From assembly GCF_002198715.1 (NCBI RefSeq), contig NZ_MWLK01000004.1, positions 1 to 46,373 of the forward strand: a stretch of 46,373 nucleotides of DNA, given 5' to 3'. Both the position numbers and the translations under genes were made by a program. A model generated the notes under the pieces. That model made no database searches. It had not been told where the DNA came from and was given only the letters and a program-made list of their open reading frames with translations. Shown piece after piece: positions 10,479 to 18,023 of this stretch (the stretch's first letter is position 1; each line of letters opens with the position of its first letter). The stretch is from Rhodomicrobium sp. R_RK_3 (GTDB taxonomy: Bacteria; Pseudomonadota; Alphaproteobacteria; Rhizobiales; Rhodomicrobiaceae).

Positions 10479-11197
10479 CCGCGCCGCTGCTCAGCGTCCG
10501 CGGGGTGGACGCCTTCTACGGCAATATCCAGGCGCTGCGCTCCGTGAACATGGATGTCGCGCCGGGCGAGATCGTCACGCTGATCGGCGCCAACGGGGCC
10601 GGCAAGACCACGCTGATGATGACCGTCTGCGGCAAGCCGCAGGCGCGCCACGGCCAGATCGTCTTCGACGGCACCGACATCACCAAGCTGCCGACGCATG
10701 AGATCGCCCGTATGTCGATCGCCCACGCGCCGGAAGGCCGGCGCATCTTTCCGCGCATGACGGTGATGGAGAATTTGCAGATGGGCGCGCTTCTGGCGCC
10801 CGAGGCCAAATTCGCCGAAGCGCAGGAGATGGTGTTCTCGCTGTTCCCGGTGCTGGCGAAGCGCCGCAATCAGCGCGGCGGTACGCTGTCGGGCGGCGAA
10901 CAGCAGATGCTGGCGATCAGCCGCGCGCTGATGAGCTGGCCGCGCCTCCTGCTGCTGGACGAGCCCTCGCTCGGCCTTGCCCCGCTGATCGTGCAGCAGA
11001 TCTTCCAGGTCATCCGCGAGCTGAACGCCAAGCAGGGGCTGACGGTTTTTCTCGTCGAGCAAAACGCCTATCACGCCTTGAAGCTGGCGCATCGGGGCTA
11101 TGTTATGGTAAACGGCAAGATCACGCTATCCGGCACCGGCCGCGAGCTTCTGGCCCGCGACGAAGTTAAGGCCGCCTATCTCGAAGGCGGGCGTTAA
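10475..11197 (+). CDS. livF: Branched-chain amino acid ABC transporter ATP-binding protein LivF
   Basis: A 240-residue ABC ATPase, partner of LivG. Walker A is GANGAGKTT, the signature is LSGGEQQMLAISRAL, Walker B is LLLLDEPSLGLAP and the switch histidine position reads LVEQNAYHAL. The sequences ITKLPTHEIARMSIAHAPEGRRIFPRMTVMENL are diagnostic of LivF. The frame stays open far upstream, but the ATG at 10475 overlapping the livG stop begins exactly at the conserved N-terminus (LLSVRGVDAFYGNIQAL), so the shorter start is used. Confidence 0.94.
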   Translation: MTAPLLSVRGVDAFYGNIQALRSVNMDVAPGEIVTLIGANGAGKTTLMMTVCGKPQARHGQIVFDGTDITKLPTHEIARMSIAHAPEGRRIFPRMTVMENLQMGALLAPEAKFAEAQEMVFSLFPVLAKRRNQRGGTLSGGEQQMLAISRALMSWPRLLLLDEPSLGLAPLIVQQIFQVIRELNAKQGLTVFLVEQNAYHALKLAHRGYVMVNGKITLSGTGRELLARDEVKAAYLEGGR

Positions 11198-11201
11198 ACC
11201 G

Positions 11202-11573
11202 ATGGGCTTGATCGTCGAAAAATCCTGGGTGGCCTTTCTGCTCGTCACCATCGTGCTCGGCGGCGGCGCGGCGTTCCTGACCGGCCGGGCGCTGGCCCGC
11301 TCCTGGAAATCCTTCGGGCGCCTCGTCGTCTACATGCTGCTGCTCGGCATCGCGGTGCGCTTCCTGCATTGGGGCCTGTTCCTGAACGCCACCTATGCGA
11401 GCTGGCGCGCTTTGCAGGGCTCTCTGATCTCACCGCATTACTACCTCGTCGACACCCTCATCCTGATCGCGCTGGCGGCTTTTGGCTACCGGCTCGAACG
11501 CGCCCGGCAGATGGCTTCGCAATATGGCTGGCTCTATGAACGGACCGGCCCGCTGAGCTGGAAGAAGCGCTGA
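11202..11573 (+). CDS. Small membrane protein of the liv operon (DUF6867-like)
   Basis: A 123-residue protein with three likely membrane helices (about residues 8-30, 40-60 and 84-100) and a basic C-terminus ending GPLSWKKR. It starts 4 bp after livF and is followed by livJ, so it lies within the liv operon of this genome. I recall similar short proteins annotated as DUF6867 in the same position in other Hyphomicrobiales. Function is unknown; the position suggests an accessory of the LivHMGF transporter, but that is inference. No catalytic motif is visible. Confidence 0.7.
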   Translation: MGLIVEKSWVAFLLVTIVLGGGAAFLTGRALARSWKSFGRLVVYMLLLGIAVRFLHWGLFLNATYASWRALQGSLISPHYYLVDTLILIALAAFGYRLERARQMASQYGWLYERTGPLSWKKR

Positions 11574-11667
11574 GCCGCGCCTTTGTCTTGCCTTGTTGGT
11601 CGCAAATGACTAAGCCTGCCGGATTGCATAAAATCGAAGTACAGATGGCAACTAAAGGGACAAGTTC

Positions 11668-12765
11668 ATGAGAAGATACTTACTCGCTGCCGCTGTTTTG
11701 GGGCTCGGGCTGTCCGCCCCGGCCATGGCGCAGGACATCACCGTTGGCGTCGCCGGACCGATGACCGGCAAGGAAGCGACCTTCGGCGGCCAGTTCAAGG
11801 CCGGCGCGGACGCGGCCCTTGCGGACTTCAATGCCGCTGGCGGCGTTCTCGGCAAGAAGCTGAAGCTGGAAGTCGGCGACGACGCCTGCGATCCCAAGCA
11901 GGCCCGCTCGGTCGCCGAAAAGCTGGCGGGCGCGAAACTGCCCTTCGTTGTCGGCCATTATTGCTCCGGCTCGTCGATCCCGGCGTCGCAGGTCTATGCC
12001 GAGGCCGGTGTCGTCCAGATCTCGCCCGCTTCGACCAATCCCAAATTCACCGACGAACGCGCCGGTCCGAGCATCTTCCGCGTCTGCGGCCGTGACGACC
12101 AGCAGGGCGGCGTTGCCGGCGGCTATCTGGCCAAGAATTTCAAGGACAAGGTCATCGCCGTCGTCCACGACAAGAGCGCCTATGGCAAGGGCCTCGCCGA
12201 CGAGACCAAGAAGGCTCTGAACGCGGCCGGCAAGGAAGAGGCCATCTACGAGGCCATCACCGCCGGTGAGAAGGACTACACCGCCCTCGTCTCCAAGCTG
12301 AAGCAGGCCAATGTCGATGTGGTCTATTTCGGCGGCTACCACACCGAAGCCGGCCTGATCGTGCGCCAGATGCGCTCGCAGGGCATGAAGACCGTGCTGA
12401 TGGGCGGCGACTCGATGGTCACCACCGAATATTGGCAGATCACCGGCAAGGACGGCGAAGGCACGCTCTTCACCTTCTCGCCCGACCCGCGCAAGAACCC
12501 CGCCGCGGCTGAAGTCGTGAAGGCGTTCGAGGCCAAGAAGGTCAACCCGGAAGGCTACGTGCTCTACACCTATGCCGCGCTCCAGGTTTGGAAGCAGGCG
12601 GTGGAGAAAGCCGGCTCGACGGATGCCGAGAAGGTCGTCGCCGCCCTGAACGGCACCGAGTTCAAGACCGTCATCGGCAATTTCAGCTTCGACAAGAAGG
12701 GTGACCCGAACCTGCCCCCCTACGTCGTCTATAGCTGGAAGGACGGCGCTTACGACCAGCTTTAA
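11668..12765 (+). CDS. livJ: Branched-chain amino acid ABC transporter periplasmic binding protein
   Basis: A 365-residue periplasmic binding protein (Leu/Ile/Val-binding family, type I fold). A signal peptide occupies residues 1-21, with likely cleavage at APAMA/QDITVG. The mature protein begins with the family pattern ITVGVAGPMTGKEATFGGQFKAG. It continues through VVGHYCSGSSIPASQVYAEAG, PASTNPKFTDE, VIAVVHDKSAYGKGLADE and VYFGGYHTEAGLIVRQMR. It captures the amino acid and delivers it to LivHM. A 94-bp gap separates it from the DUF6867-like gene and probably holds its own promoter, as strong separate expression of the binding protein is common. AAGGGAC provides the SD. A clear terminator follows at 12796. 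Confidence 0.93.
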   Translation: MRRYLLAAAVLGLGLSAPAMAQDITVGVAGPMTGKEATFGGQFKAGADAALADFNAAGGVLGKKLKLEVGDDACDPKQARSVAEKLAGAKLPFVVGHYCSGSSIPASQVYAEAGVVQISPASTNPKFTDERAGPSIFRVCGRDDQQGGVAGGYLAKNFKDKVIAVVHDKSAYGKGLADETKKALNAAGKEEAIYEAITAGEKDYTALVSKLKQANVDVVYFGGYHTEAGLIVRQMRSQGMKTVLMGGDSMVTTEYWQITGKDGEGTLFTFSPDPRKNPAAAEVVKAFEAKKVNPEGYVLYTYAALQVWKQAVEKAGSTDAEKVVAALNGTEFKTVIGNFSFDKKGDPNLPPYVVYSWKDGAYDQL

Positions 12766-12795
12766 GCTGGCCCGCGTGAAAATCTGAAATGAGAG

Positions 12796-12820
12796 GCCCG
12801 CCGCGTGCGGGCTTCTTTTT
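12796..12820 (+). terminator. Intrinsic terminator after livJ
   Basis: GCCCGC (12796-12801), loop CGCGT, GCGGGC (12807-12812), then TTCTTTTT. A perfect 6-bp GC stem followed by a T-tract, 30 bp after the livJ stop. It closes the liv operon and separates it from the glycosyltransferase gene. Confidence 0.85.
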
Positions 12821-12855
12821 GCCCACCGACTGCAAATCGATCCCGGTCCTTGTCT

Positions 12856-13647
12856 GTGAGTAAGCTGCAATTGAACGCGCTCTGGGTCGGCGGCACCCTC
12901 AGCTATCTCGAGCGTTTGTGCCTGACGTCAGCGGTCGCCTGCGGCCATTCCTTAGTGCTTTACACCTATCATGGCGTCTCGAACGTCCCGGCGGGCGTGG
13001 ATCTCCGGGACGGCCGCGAAATCATGCCCGAGCATAGGGTGCTGAAGGCCCGGAACGGCAGCTACGCGCTCGGCGCCGATCTCTTTCGCTACTATCTGCT
13101 CGCCAAGGGCGGCGGCTGCTGGTGCGATTGCGACTTCCTGTTCCTTCGGCCCGTTCCGGATCAGGAGCATATTTTCGGCTTCCAAGACGAGACCACGATC
13201 TGCAACGGATTGCTGCGGCTGCCGAAGACCTCGCCGACCTTGCACGATATTCTCCGGTTCGCCGGTTCCAACCCGGTGATCGCTCCATGGTGGCGGAGAA
13301 AGAAGAAAACGCACCAATGGTTCCGTTGGGCGCTCGGGGCCTCCCGGACGCTCGAGCAGCTCGAATGGGGTATCATTGGGCCGGCCGCGCTCAGCTATTT
13401 TGCGCGCCGGAACTGCATTATAGGATACGGGGCGGCTCCCGAGGTGTTTTACCCGAATAACTGGAAACAGGCCGCCGATGCGTTCGATCCCGATAAGGAT
13501 ATCCGCGCCGCGCTTTCCGAGCGGACGATCACCGTGCATCTGTGGAACGAACGTATCAAGGATTTGAAGCTGAAGCCGCCCCCCACTGGCAGTTTCATAG
13601 ACCAGGAATGCCGGCGGCTCGGCATCACAATGACGGACACCTCATGA
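12856..13647 (+). CDS. Glycosyltransferase with DXD motif (Gly_transf_sug-like)
   Basis: A 263-residue protein. Its key features are LGADLFRYYLLAKGGGCWCDCDFLFLRPV (residues about 72-100), matching the RYxxLxxxGGxYxDxD pattern of DXD sugar transferases; DCD at 91-93 would bind the metal and nucleotide sugar. A W-rich segment follows and the end carries TVHLWNERIKD, the conserved C-terminal His-Leu-Trp. No signal peptide. The frame opens at an ATG at 12805, but that overlaps the livJ terminator; the GTG at 12856 gives the natural start SKLQLNALW. The stop overlaps the next gene by ATGA, yet the pairing with a peptidase is not obviously functional. Donor and acceptor are unknown. Confidence 0.75.
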   Translation: MSKLQLNALWVGGTLSYLERLCLTSAVACGHSLVLYTYHGVSNVPAGVDLRDGREIMPEHRVLKARNGSYALGADLFRYYLLAKGGGCWCDCDFLFLRPVPDQEHIFGFQDETTICNGLLRLPKTSPTLHDILRFAGSNPVIAPWWRRKKKTHQWFRWALGASRTLEQLEWGIIGPAALSYFARRNCIIGYGAAPEVFYPNNWKQAADAFDPDKDIRAALSERTITVHLWNERIKDLKLKPPPTGSFIDQECRRLGITMTDTS

Positions 13648-14675
13648 ACTGGCGCCCCGGACCGAGGAATCTGATCACCGACGTGCCCGGCATCACGGTC
13701 GGGCAAGCGCAGGATGCCGGTTTGCGCTCCGGCGTCACGGTGATCCTGCCGGCGGGACGGGCGCGGGGCGCGGCCGATATTCGCGGCGGCGGCCCGGGGA
13801 CGCGCGAGACCGAGACCATGACGCATGGCGGCCTCGTCAACGAATTGCATGGCCTCGTGTTTTCCGGCGGCTCGGCCTTTGGCCTGGACGCCGCGACCGG
13901 CGTGCAGAGTTTTTTGCGTGAACAGGGGGCCGGCTTCGCGGTCGGCGCGGCGCGGGTGCCGATCGTGCCGCAAGCGATCCTGTTCGACCTGCTGAATGGC
14001 GGCGATAAGGACTGGGGCCGGCATTCGCCCTATCGCGACATGGCTTATCAGGCCGCGACCGATGCTGCCGAGGATTTCGCTCTTGGGACGGCAGGCGCGG
14101 GGTTCGGCGCGGCGGTCGCCTGGGCGAAATCTGGCCAGCGCATGATGGGCGGCATCGGCAGCGCCTCGCTGATCCGCGATGACGGGCTGGCCATCGGCGC
14201 GCTGGCGGCGGTGAACGCGGCGGGCGCCGTCACCATCGGGGATACGCCGCATTTCTGGGCTGCGCCCTTCGAGATCGGCGGCGAGTTCGGCGGGCTCGGC
14301 TTACCGGCGGTGATGAAAGAGGAATGGCAGGTGCCGGTGCTGAAGGCCGGTCCGATGCAGAACACCACGCTCGCGGTGATCGCCACCAATGCCGCGCTGA
14401 CCAATTCCGAGTTGCGTCGGCTGGCGATCATGGCGCAGACCGGCATGGCCCGCGCCATCGTGCCGGTGCATACGCCTGTGGATGGCGACATCGCCTTCGC
14501 ACTCTCCGTGGGCGACCACCCGATGGCCGCCCCGCCCGCCGGCCTCATCGAACTCGGCGCCTATGCGGCGAACACGCTCGCCCGCGCCATCGCGCGCGGT
14601 GTCTATGAAGCCGGTGGCATCCCCGGCGCGTCCGACCTGCCCGCTTATCGCGATGTGTTTCCTCGCAAGGTCTGA
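13644..14675 (+). CDS. P1 family (S58, DmpA/BapA-like) aminopeptidase
   Basis: A 343-residue N-terminal-nucleophile hydrolase of the DmpA (L-aminopeptidase/D-esterase) and BapA (beta-peptidyl aminopeptidase) family. It begins with RNLITDVPGITVGQAQD and carries GGGPGTRETE, ELHGLVFSGGSAFGLDAA and NTTLAVIATNAALTNSELRRLA. By comparison with the family, autocleavage would fall between N240 and T241, making T241 the nucleophile; the more familiar members use Ser. No signal peptide is visible, so it is probably cytoplasmic. The start overlaps the glycosyltransferase stop by 4 nt, indicating translational coupling. The natural substrate cannot be told from sequence. Confidence 0.88.
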   Translation: MNWRPGPRNLITDVPGITVGQAQDAGLRSGVTVILPAGRARGAADIRGGGPGTRETETMTHGGLVNELHGLVFSGGSAFGLDAATGVQSFLREQGAGFAVGAARVPIVPQAILFDLLNGGDKDWGRHSPYRDMAYQAATDAAEDFALGTAGAGFGAAVAWAKSGQRMMGGIGSASLIRDDGLAIGALAAVNAAGAVTIGDTPHFWAAPFEIGGEFGGLGLPAVMKEEWQVPVLKAGPMQNTTLAVIATNAALTNSELRRLAIMAQTGMARAIVPVHTPVDGDIAFALSVGDHPMAAPPAGLIELGAYAANTLARAIARGVYEAGGIPGASDLPAYRDVFPRKV

Positions 14676-14830
14676 GCAGGACCCCGCAGGCCGATGTGCG
14701 CGAGAGCGAGCCGCGAGGCACCACCCCGTCGCACGTCGCTGGACCCCCAATTTAATTGCGTCGCCCCTGCCGTTAGAGCCGGGGCCCACTCGTCTGTCCG
14801 CGCGCACTGTGCCGGCTGTTCTGCCCATGG

Positions 14831-14861
14831 GTCCCGGTCCGGCCTGTCGGCCGCCCGGGAC
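14831..14861. repeat. Palindromic intergenic repeat
   Basis: GTCCCGG and CCGGGAC arms flank a 17-nt centre that can fold further (GGCC/GGCC). It lies in the 242-bp gap between the convergent peptidase and rsmE genes. It resembles the dispersed GGGTCCCGG...CCGGGACGACG elements of rhizobial intergenic regions and could also help end transcription from both sides; there is no T-tract. Confidence 0.4.
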
Positions 14862-14917
14862 GACGGCGGAGAATATCGCATCGGCAGAGGGAGGTCGGCT
14901 GCGAACGTGAAACGCCT

Positions 14918-15685
14918 TCAGCGCCAGTCGCCGAGAACCGCGTTCATCAGCGCCAGGGCCGCGACCGCCGCCGTATCCGCCCGCATGATGCGCGGCCCCA
15001 GCGACACGGCGTGCACGAAAGGCAGCCCCAGCAGCATCTGACGCTCTGCGTCGTCGAACCCGCCCTCCGGCCCGATGAGCAGCGCCGCCGGTCCCTGCGG
15101 CACGCCGCGCAGCACCTCCAGCGGTGAGGCGACCGCCGCTGCCTCATCGGCGAAGATCAGCGCGCGGCCCGGCTCCCAGTCTCCCAGCGCCGCCTCGAGC
15201 TTCACCGGCGCAAGCACCTCAGGCACCCGCAGGACGCCGCATTGCTCCGCCGCCTCGACAACATTGGCGCGCATCCGCTCCAGATTGACCCGCTCGGCAT
15301 TGGTTCGCCGCGTCATCACCGGCCGCAGCACCGACGCGCCCATTTCGGTGGCCTTCTGCACCATGTAATCCAGCCGCGCCTTCTTCAGCGGCGCGAACAG
15401 GTAATGCAGATCCGGCCCCTCCGCCTGCGGTCGCACCTGCTCGCGCGCGGTCAGAACAGCGGCGCTGCGCTTCATGGCGGTGATCTCGGCCAGCCATTCG
15501 CCGTCGCGCCCGTTGAAGACGAGGACATGCTGCCCGGCGCGCATCCGCAGCACATTGCCGAGGTAATTCGCTTGGCCGGCCGTGCATTCGACAGCGGCTC
15601 CGGCGGCCAAGAGCGCCTCAACAAACAAGCGGATAGAAGCCTCATGCTCCTTGCCGCCATCCCCGAATATTGCTTTCTTGCTCAT
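14918..15685 (-). CDS. rsmE: 16S rRNA (uracil-1498-N3)-methyltransferase
   Basis: A 255-residue SPOUT-class methyltransferase that makes m3U1498 in 16S rRNA. The N-terminal PUA-like part contains NYLGNVLRMRAGQHVLVFNGRDGEWLAE. The C-terminal knot domain has KKARLDYMVQKATEMG, then the SAM-binding LLIGPEGGF (about 206-214) and SLGPRIMRADTAAVAALALMNAV. These are the family signatures and the length is normal. It is a single gene, divergent from ubiA (84 bp between starts) and convergent with the peptidase. An odd N-terminal stretch of about 35 residues precedes the usual start; a later start is possible. Confidence 0.93.
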   Translation of the reverse strand: MSKKAIFGDGGKEHEASIRLFVEALLAAGAAVECTAGQANYLGNVLRMRAGQHVLVFNGRDGEWLAEITAMKRSAAVLTAREQVRPQAEGPDLHYLFAPLKKARLDYMVQKATEMGASVLRPVMTRRTNAERVNLERMRANVVEAAEQCGVLRVPEVLAPVKLEAALGDWEPGRALIFADEAAAVASPLEVLRGVPQGPAALLIGPEGGFDDAERQMLLGLPFVHAVSLGPRIMRADTAAVAALALMNAVLGDWR

Positions 15686-15769
15686 GCTGCCGCAGATAAA
15701 CGCGGGCGGCGCTTTCTCGCAAGACCCCTTCGGGATAGACTGCGGCCAAATTCCAAGTCAGGCGGCGCA

Positions 15770-16711
15770 ATGCCAGTCCCCAACGCACAGACCGGCAATA
15801 TGCAAGCCAGCGATGCCCCGCCAGGCAATTGGGTGGACCGCTTTGCGCCCCTCGCCATGCAGCCCTATTTGCGGCTGATGCGGGCGGACCGGCCGATCGG
15901 GACATGGCTGCTGCTCTGGCCGTGCTGGTGGTCCGCGGCGCTGGCCTGGGTCGCAGCGGGGACGACGCGGCCCGATCTCTGGCTGCTGCTGCTGTTCGCC
16001 ATCGGCGCGACGGTGATGCGCGGGGCGGGCTGCATCTACAACGATATCGCGGATCGTGATTTCGACGCGCAGGTCGCGCGCACCCGCACCCGGCCGATCC
16101 CCAGCGGGCAAGTCAGTGTCTTCGCGGCCGCCGTTTTCATGGTCGCGCTGAGCTTTACCGGCCTCGCCGTGCTGCTGCAATTCAATGCTTTCGCAATTGT
16201 GATCGGGATTGGCTCGCTCGGCATCGTCGCCCTCTACCCTTTCATGAAGCGCATCACATATTGGCCTCAGATCGTGCTGGGTCTCGCCTTTTCCTGGGGC
16301 GCGCTGATGGGCTGGGCCGCCGTCTTCGGACGGATCGACGCACCCGCCTTATTTCTCTATGCCGCTGCCATTGTTTGGACCATCGGCTATGACACCATTT
16401 ACGCGCATCAGGACAAGGATGATGACGCGCTGCTTGGATTGAAATCCACCGCGCTCAAATTCGGTCCGAAAACCAAGCCCTGGCTGACGCTGTTTTACGG
16501 GGCGACGATCGTGCTCCTCGGAATTGCCGGAATCGGCGCCGGGGCGCATTGGCCGTTTTTTGCGGGCCTCGCCCTCGCGAGCCTGCATCTGGTCTGGCAG
16601 ACCGCGACGCTGGACGTCGACGACCCGGCCAATTGCCTCAAGCGCTTCCGCTCCAATCGGGACTTTGGCGCACTTGTCTTCCTCGCATTGCTGGCCGACA
16701 TGGCTCTATGA
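15770..16711 (+). CDS. ubiA: 4-hydroxybenzoate polyprenyltransferase
   Basis: A 313-residue UbiA-family integral membrane enzyme with eight or nine helices. It transfers the polyprenyl tail onto 4-hydroxybenzoate in ubiquinone synthesis. Both Asp-rich motifs are present: NDIADRDFD (91-99), followed by RTRTRPIPSGQ, and DTIYAHQDKDDD (208-219). The entry PYLRLMRADRPIGTWLLLWP matches UbiA proper rather than the heme or chlorophyll members. The ATG at 15770 gives the expected short N-terminal tail. cysQ follows after 19 bp. The ubiH-family gene at 26481 belongs to the same pathway but is 10 kb away. Confidence 0.93.
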   Translation: MPVPNAQTGNMQASDAPPGNWVDRFAPLAMQPYLRLMRADRPIGTWLLLWPCWWSAALAWVAAGTTRPDLWLLLLFAIGATVMRGAGCIYNDIADRDFDAQVARTRTRPIPSGQVSVFAAAVFMVALSFTGLAVLLQFNAFAIVIGIGSLGIVALYPFMKRITYWPQIVLGLAFSWGALMGWAAVFGRIDAPALFLYAAAIVWTIGYDTIYAHQDKDDDALLGLKSTALKFGPKTKPWLTLFYGATIVLLGIAGIGAGAHWPFFAGLALASLHLVWQTATLDVDDPANCLKRFRSNRDFGALVFLALLADMAL

Positions 16712-16730
16712 ACAATGAAAGCGACATTTG

Positions 16731-17555
16731 ATGGATGGAACCGACGGTAAGATCGGCCGGGACAGCCTTGCGGCTGACGAGGCGCTGCTTTTCGGCGCGG
16801 TGCGCGCGGCGGGCACGCTGGCGCTGAGTTTTTTCGGGCGCGGCCTCGTCGGCACGCATAAGGCCGATAACAGCCCCGTCAGCGAAGCCGATTACGCGGT
16901 CGACAAGATGCTGCGCGAGCGGCTGACCGGCGAGCGGCCCAATTACGGCTGGCTGTCCGAGGAGACCGTGGACAATGCCCGGCGCCTCGATGCCGATCAG
17001 GTCTGGATCGTCGACCCGATCGACGGCACCCGCGCCTTCCTCGCCGGCACGCCGGAATGGACCATCGCGGCGGCTCTCGTCGATTACGGCCAGCCGGTGC
17101 TGGCGGCGGTCTACAATCCCGCGACCGCCGAGATGTTCACCGCCCGGCGCGGCGGCGGCGCTTTTCTCAACGGCATGCCGATTTCGGTCACACCGCGCGA
17201 CGACATCGCCGAATGCCGCATGATCGCCACCAAGGGCTTCTTCAAGCACAAGATCTGGACCGAGCCCTGGCCGAACACTCAGAACATCTGGTTCAACTCG
17301 GTCGCCTACCGCCTCGCCCTGATCGCCGCCGGACGCGCCGACGCCACGCTTTCGCTGACCGGCAAGTCGGAATGGGATCTTGCGGCCCCGGCGCTTTTGG
17401 TGCAGGAAGCAAGGGGCAAGGTGACGGACGCCACGGGCGCGGCCATCACCTTCAACCAGCCGAATACGCGCATCAATGGTCTTGTCGCAGCCGCCCCGGC
17501 GCTGCACGATCTGCTGGTGGCGCGCACCCGGCCGGTGGCGGCCAAAGAGGTTTAG
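16731..17555 (+). CDS. cysQ: 3'(2'),5'-bisphosphate nucleotidase (CysQ), inositol monophosphatase family
   Basis: A 274-residue metal-dependent phosphatase. Family signatures: KADNSPVSEADYAVD, LSEET (about 76-80), the metal-binding WIVDPIDGTRAF (DPIDGT at 95-100) and SEWDLAAP (about 213-220). CysQ-type enzymes hydrolyse 3'-phosphoadenosine 5'-phosphate to AMP; other family members act on inositol phosphates, and substrate is judged from overall similarity. The ATG at 16731 is chosen over the in-frame TTG three bases upstream. It lies between ubiA and DUF4170 ahead of the lipid A genes, an arrangement I recall as common in Hyphomicrobiales. Confidence 0.82.
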   Translation: MDGTDGKIGRDSLAADEALLFGAVRAAGTLALSFFGRGLVGTHKADNSPVSEADYAVDKMLRERLTGERPNYGWLSEETVDNARRLDADQVWIVDPIDGTRAFLAGTPEWTIAAALVDYGQPVLAAVYNPATAEMFTARRGGGAFLNGMPISVTPRDDIAECRMIATKGFFKHKIWTEPWPNTQNIWFNSVAYRLALIAAGRADATLSLTGKSEWDLAAPALLVQEARGKVTDATGAAITFNQPNTRINGLVAAAPALHDLLVARTRPVAAKEV

Positions 17556-17577
17556 CGATTGGGGTCGGCGAGGCGCG

Positions 17578-17811
17578 ATGACCGGCACACCGAAGCAGCT
17601 TTTGCATCTGGTATTCGGCGGTGAGCTTACGAAGCTGGGCGACGTCGAATTCAAGGATGTCGAGAATCTCGACATCGTCGGCATCTATCCGAATTACAAA
17701 ACGGCCTATGACGCCTGGAAGAGCGCGGCCCAGCGCACCGTGGACAATGCCCAGATGCGCTATTTCATCGTCCACATGCACCGCCTGCTCGACCCGCGCG
17801 AGGACGGCTAG
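17578..17811 (+). CDS. DUF4170 family protein
   Basis: A 77-residue cytoplasmic protein with no membrane segment. The pattern HLVFGGELTKLGDVEFKDVENLDIVGIYPNYKTAYDAWKSAAQRTVDNAQMRYFIVHMHRLLDP is what I know as DUF4170, a small alphaproteobacterial family of unknown function. GAGG lies 5 nt before the ATG. It is 22 bp after cysQ and about 210 bp before the acyltransferase/WaaA fusion, its usual genomic company. Confidence 0.85.
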   Translation: MTGTPKQLLHLVFGGELTKLGDVEFKDVENLDIVGIYPNYKTAYDAWKSAAQRTVDNAQMRYFIVHMHRLLDPREDG

Positions 17812-17950
17812 CCGCGTCCGGCGGCGCCGGGAAGGATCGGTTAACGGTAAAACGCAAACCCTTTCCGAGCCCTGCGGCTCTGCCGCGACCTCTCCCAATT
17901 GCGCGGCTAAAGTGCGGCAAACCAAGGCGAATGGGGGCGGCGCCTCGCTC

Positions 17951-17969
17951 CTTCTCCCAAGGGAGAGGG
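17951..17969. repeat. Palindromic repeat of the CTCTCCC-GGGAGAG type
   Basis: CTTCTCCC-AA-GGGAGAGGG, nearly perfect (one wobble), 55 bp upstream of the fusion gene start. A perfect sister copy is at 28936-28955. It lies in the 212-bp gap after DUF4170 and might weaken transcription into waaA-lpxK or be inert. Confidence 0.5.
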
Positions 17970-18023
17970 CAGGAGACTGAGCATAGAGCGGCGTGTCCCC
18001 GCGCCGTGTCGAGGGAACGGTTG

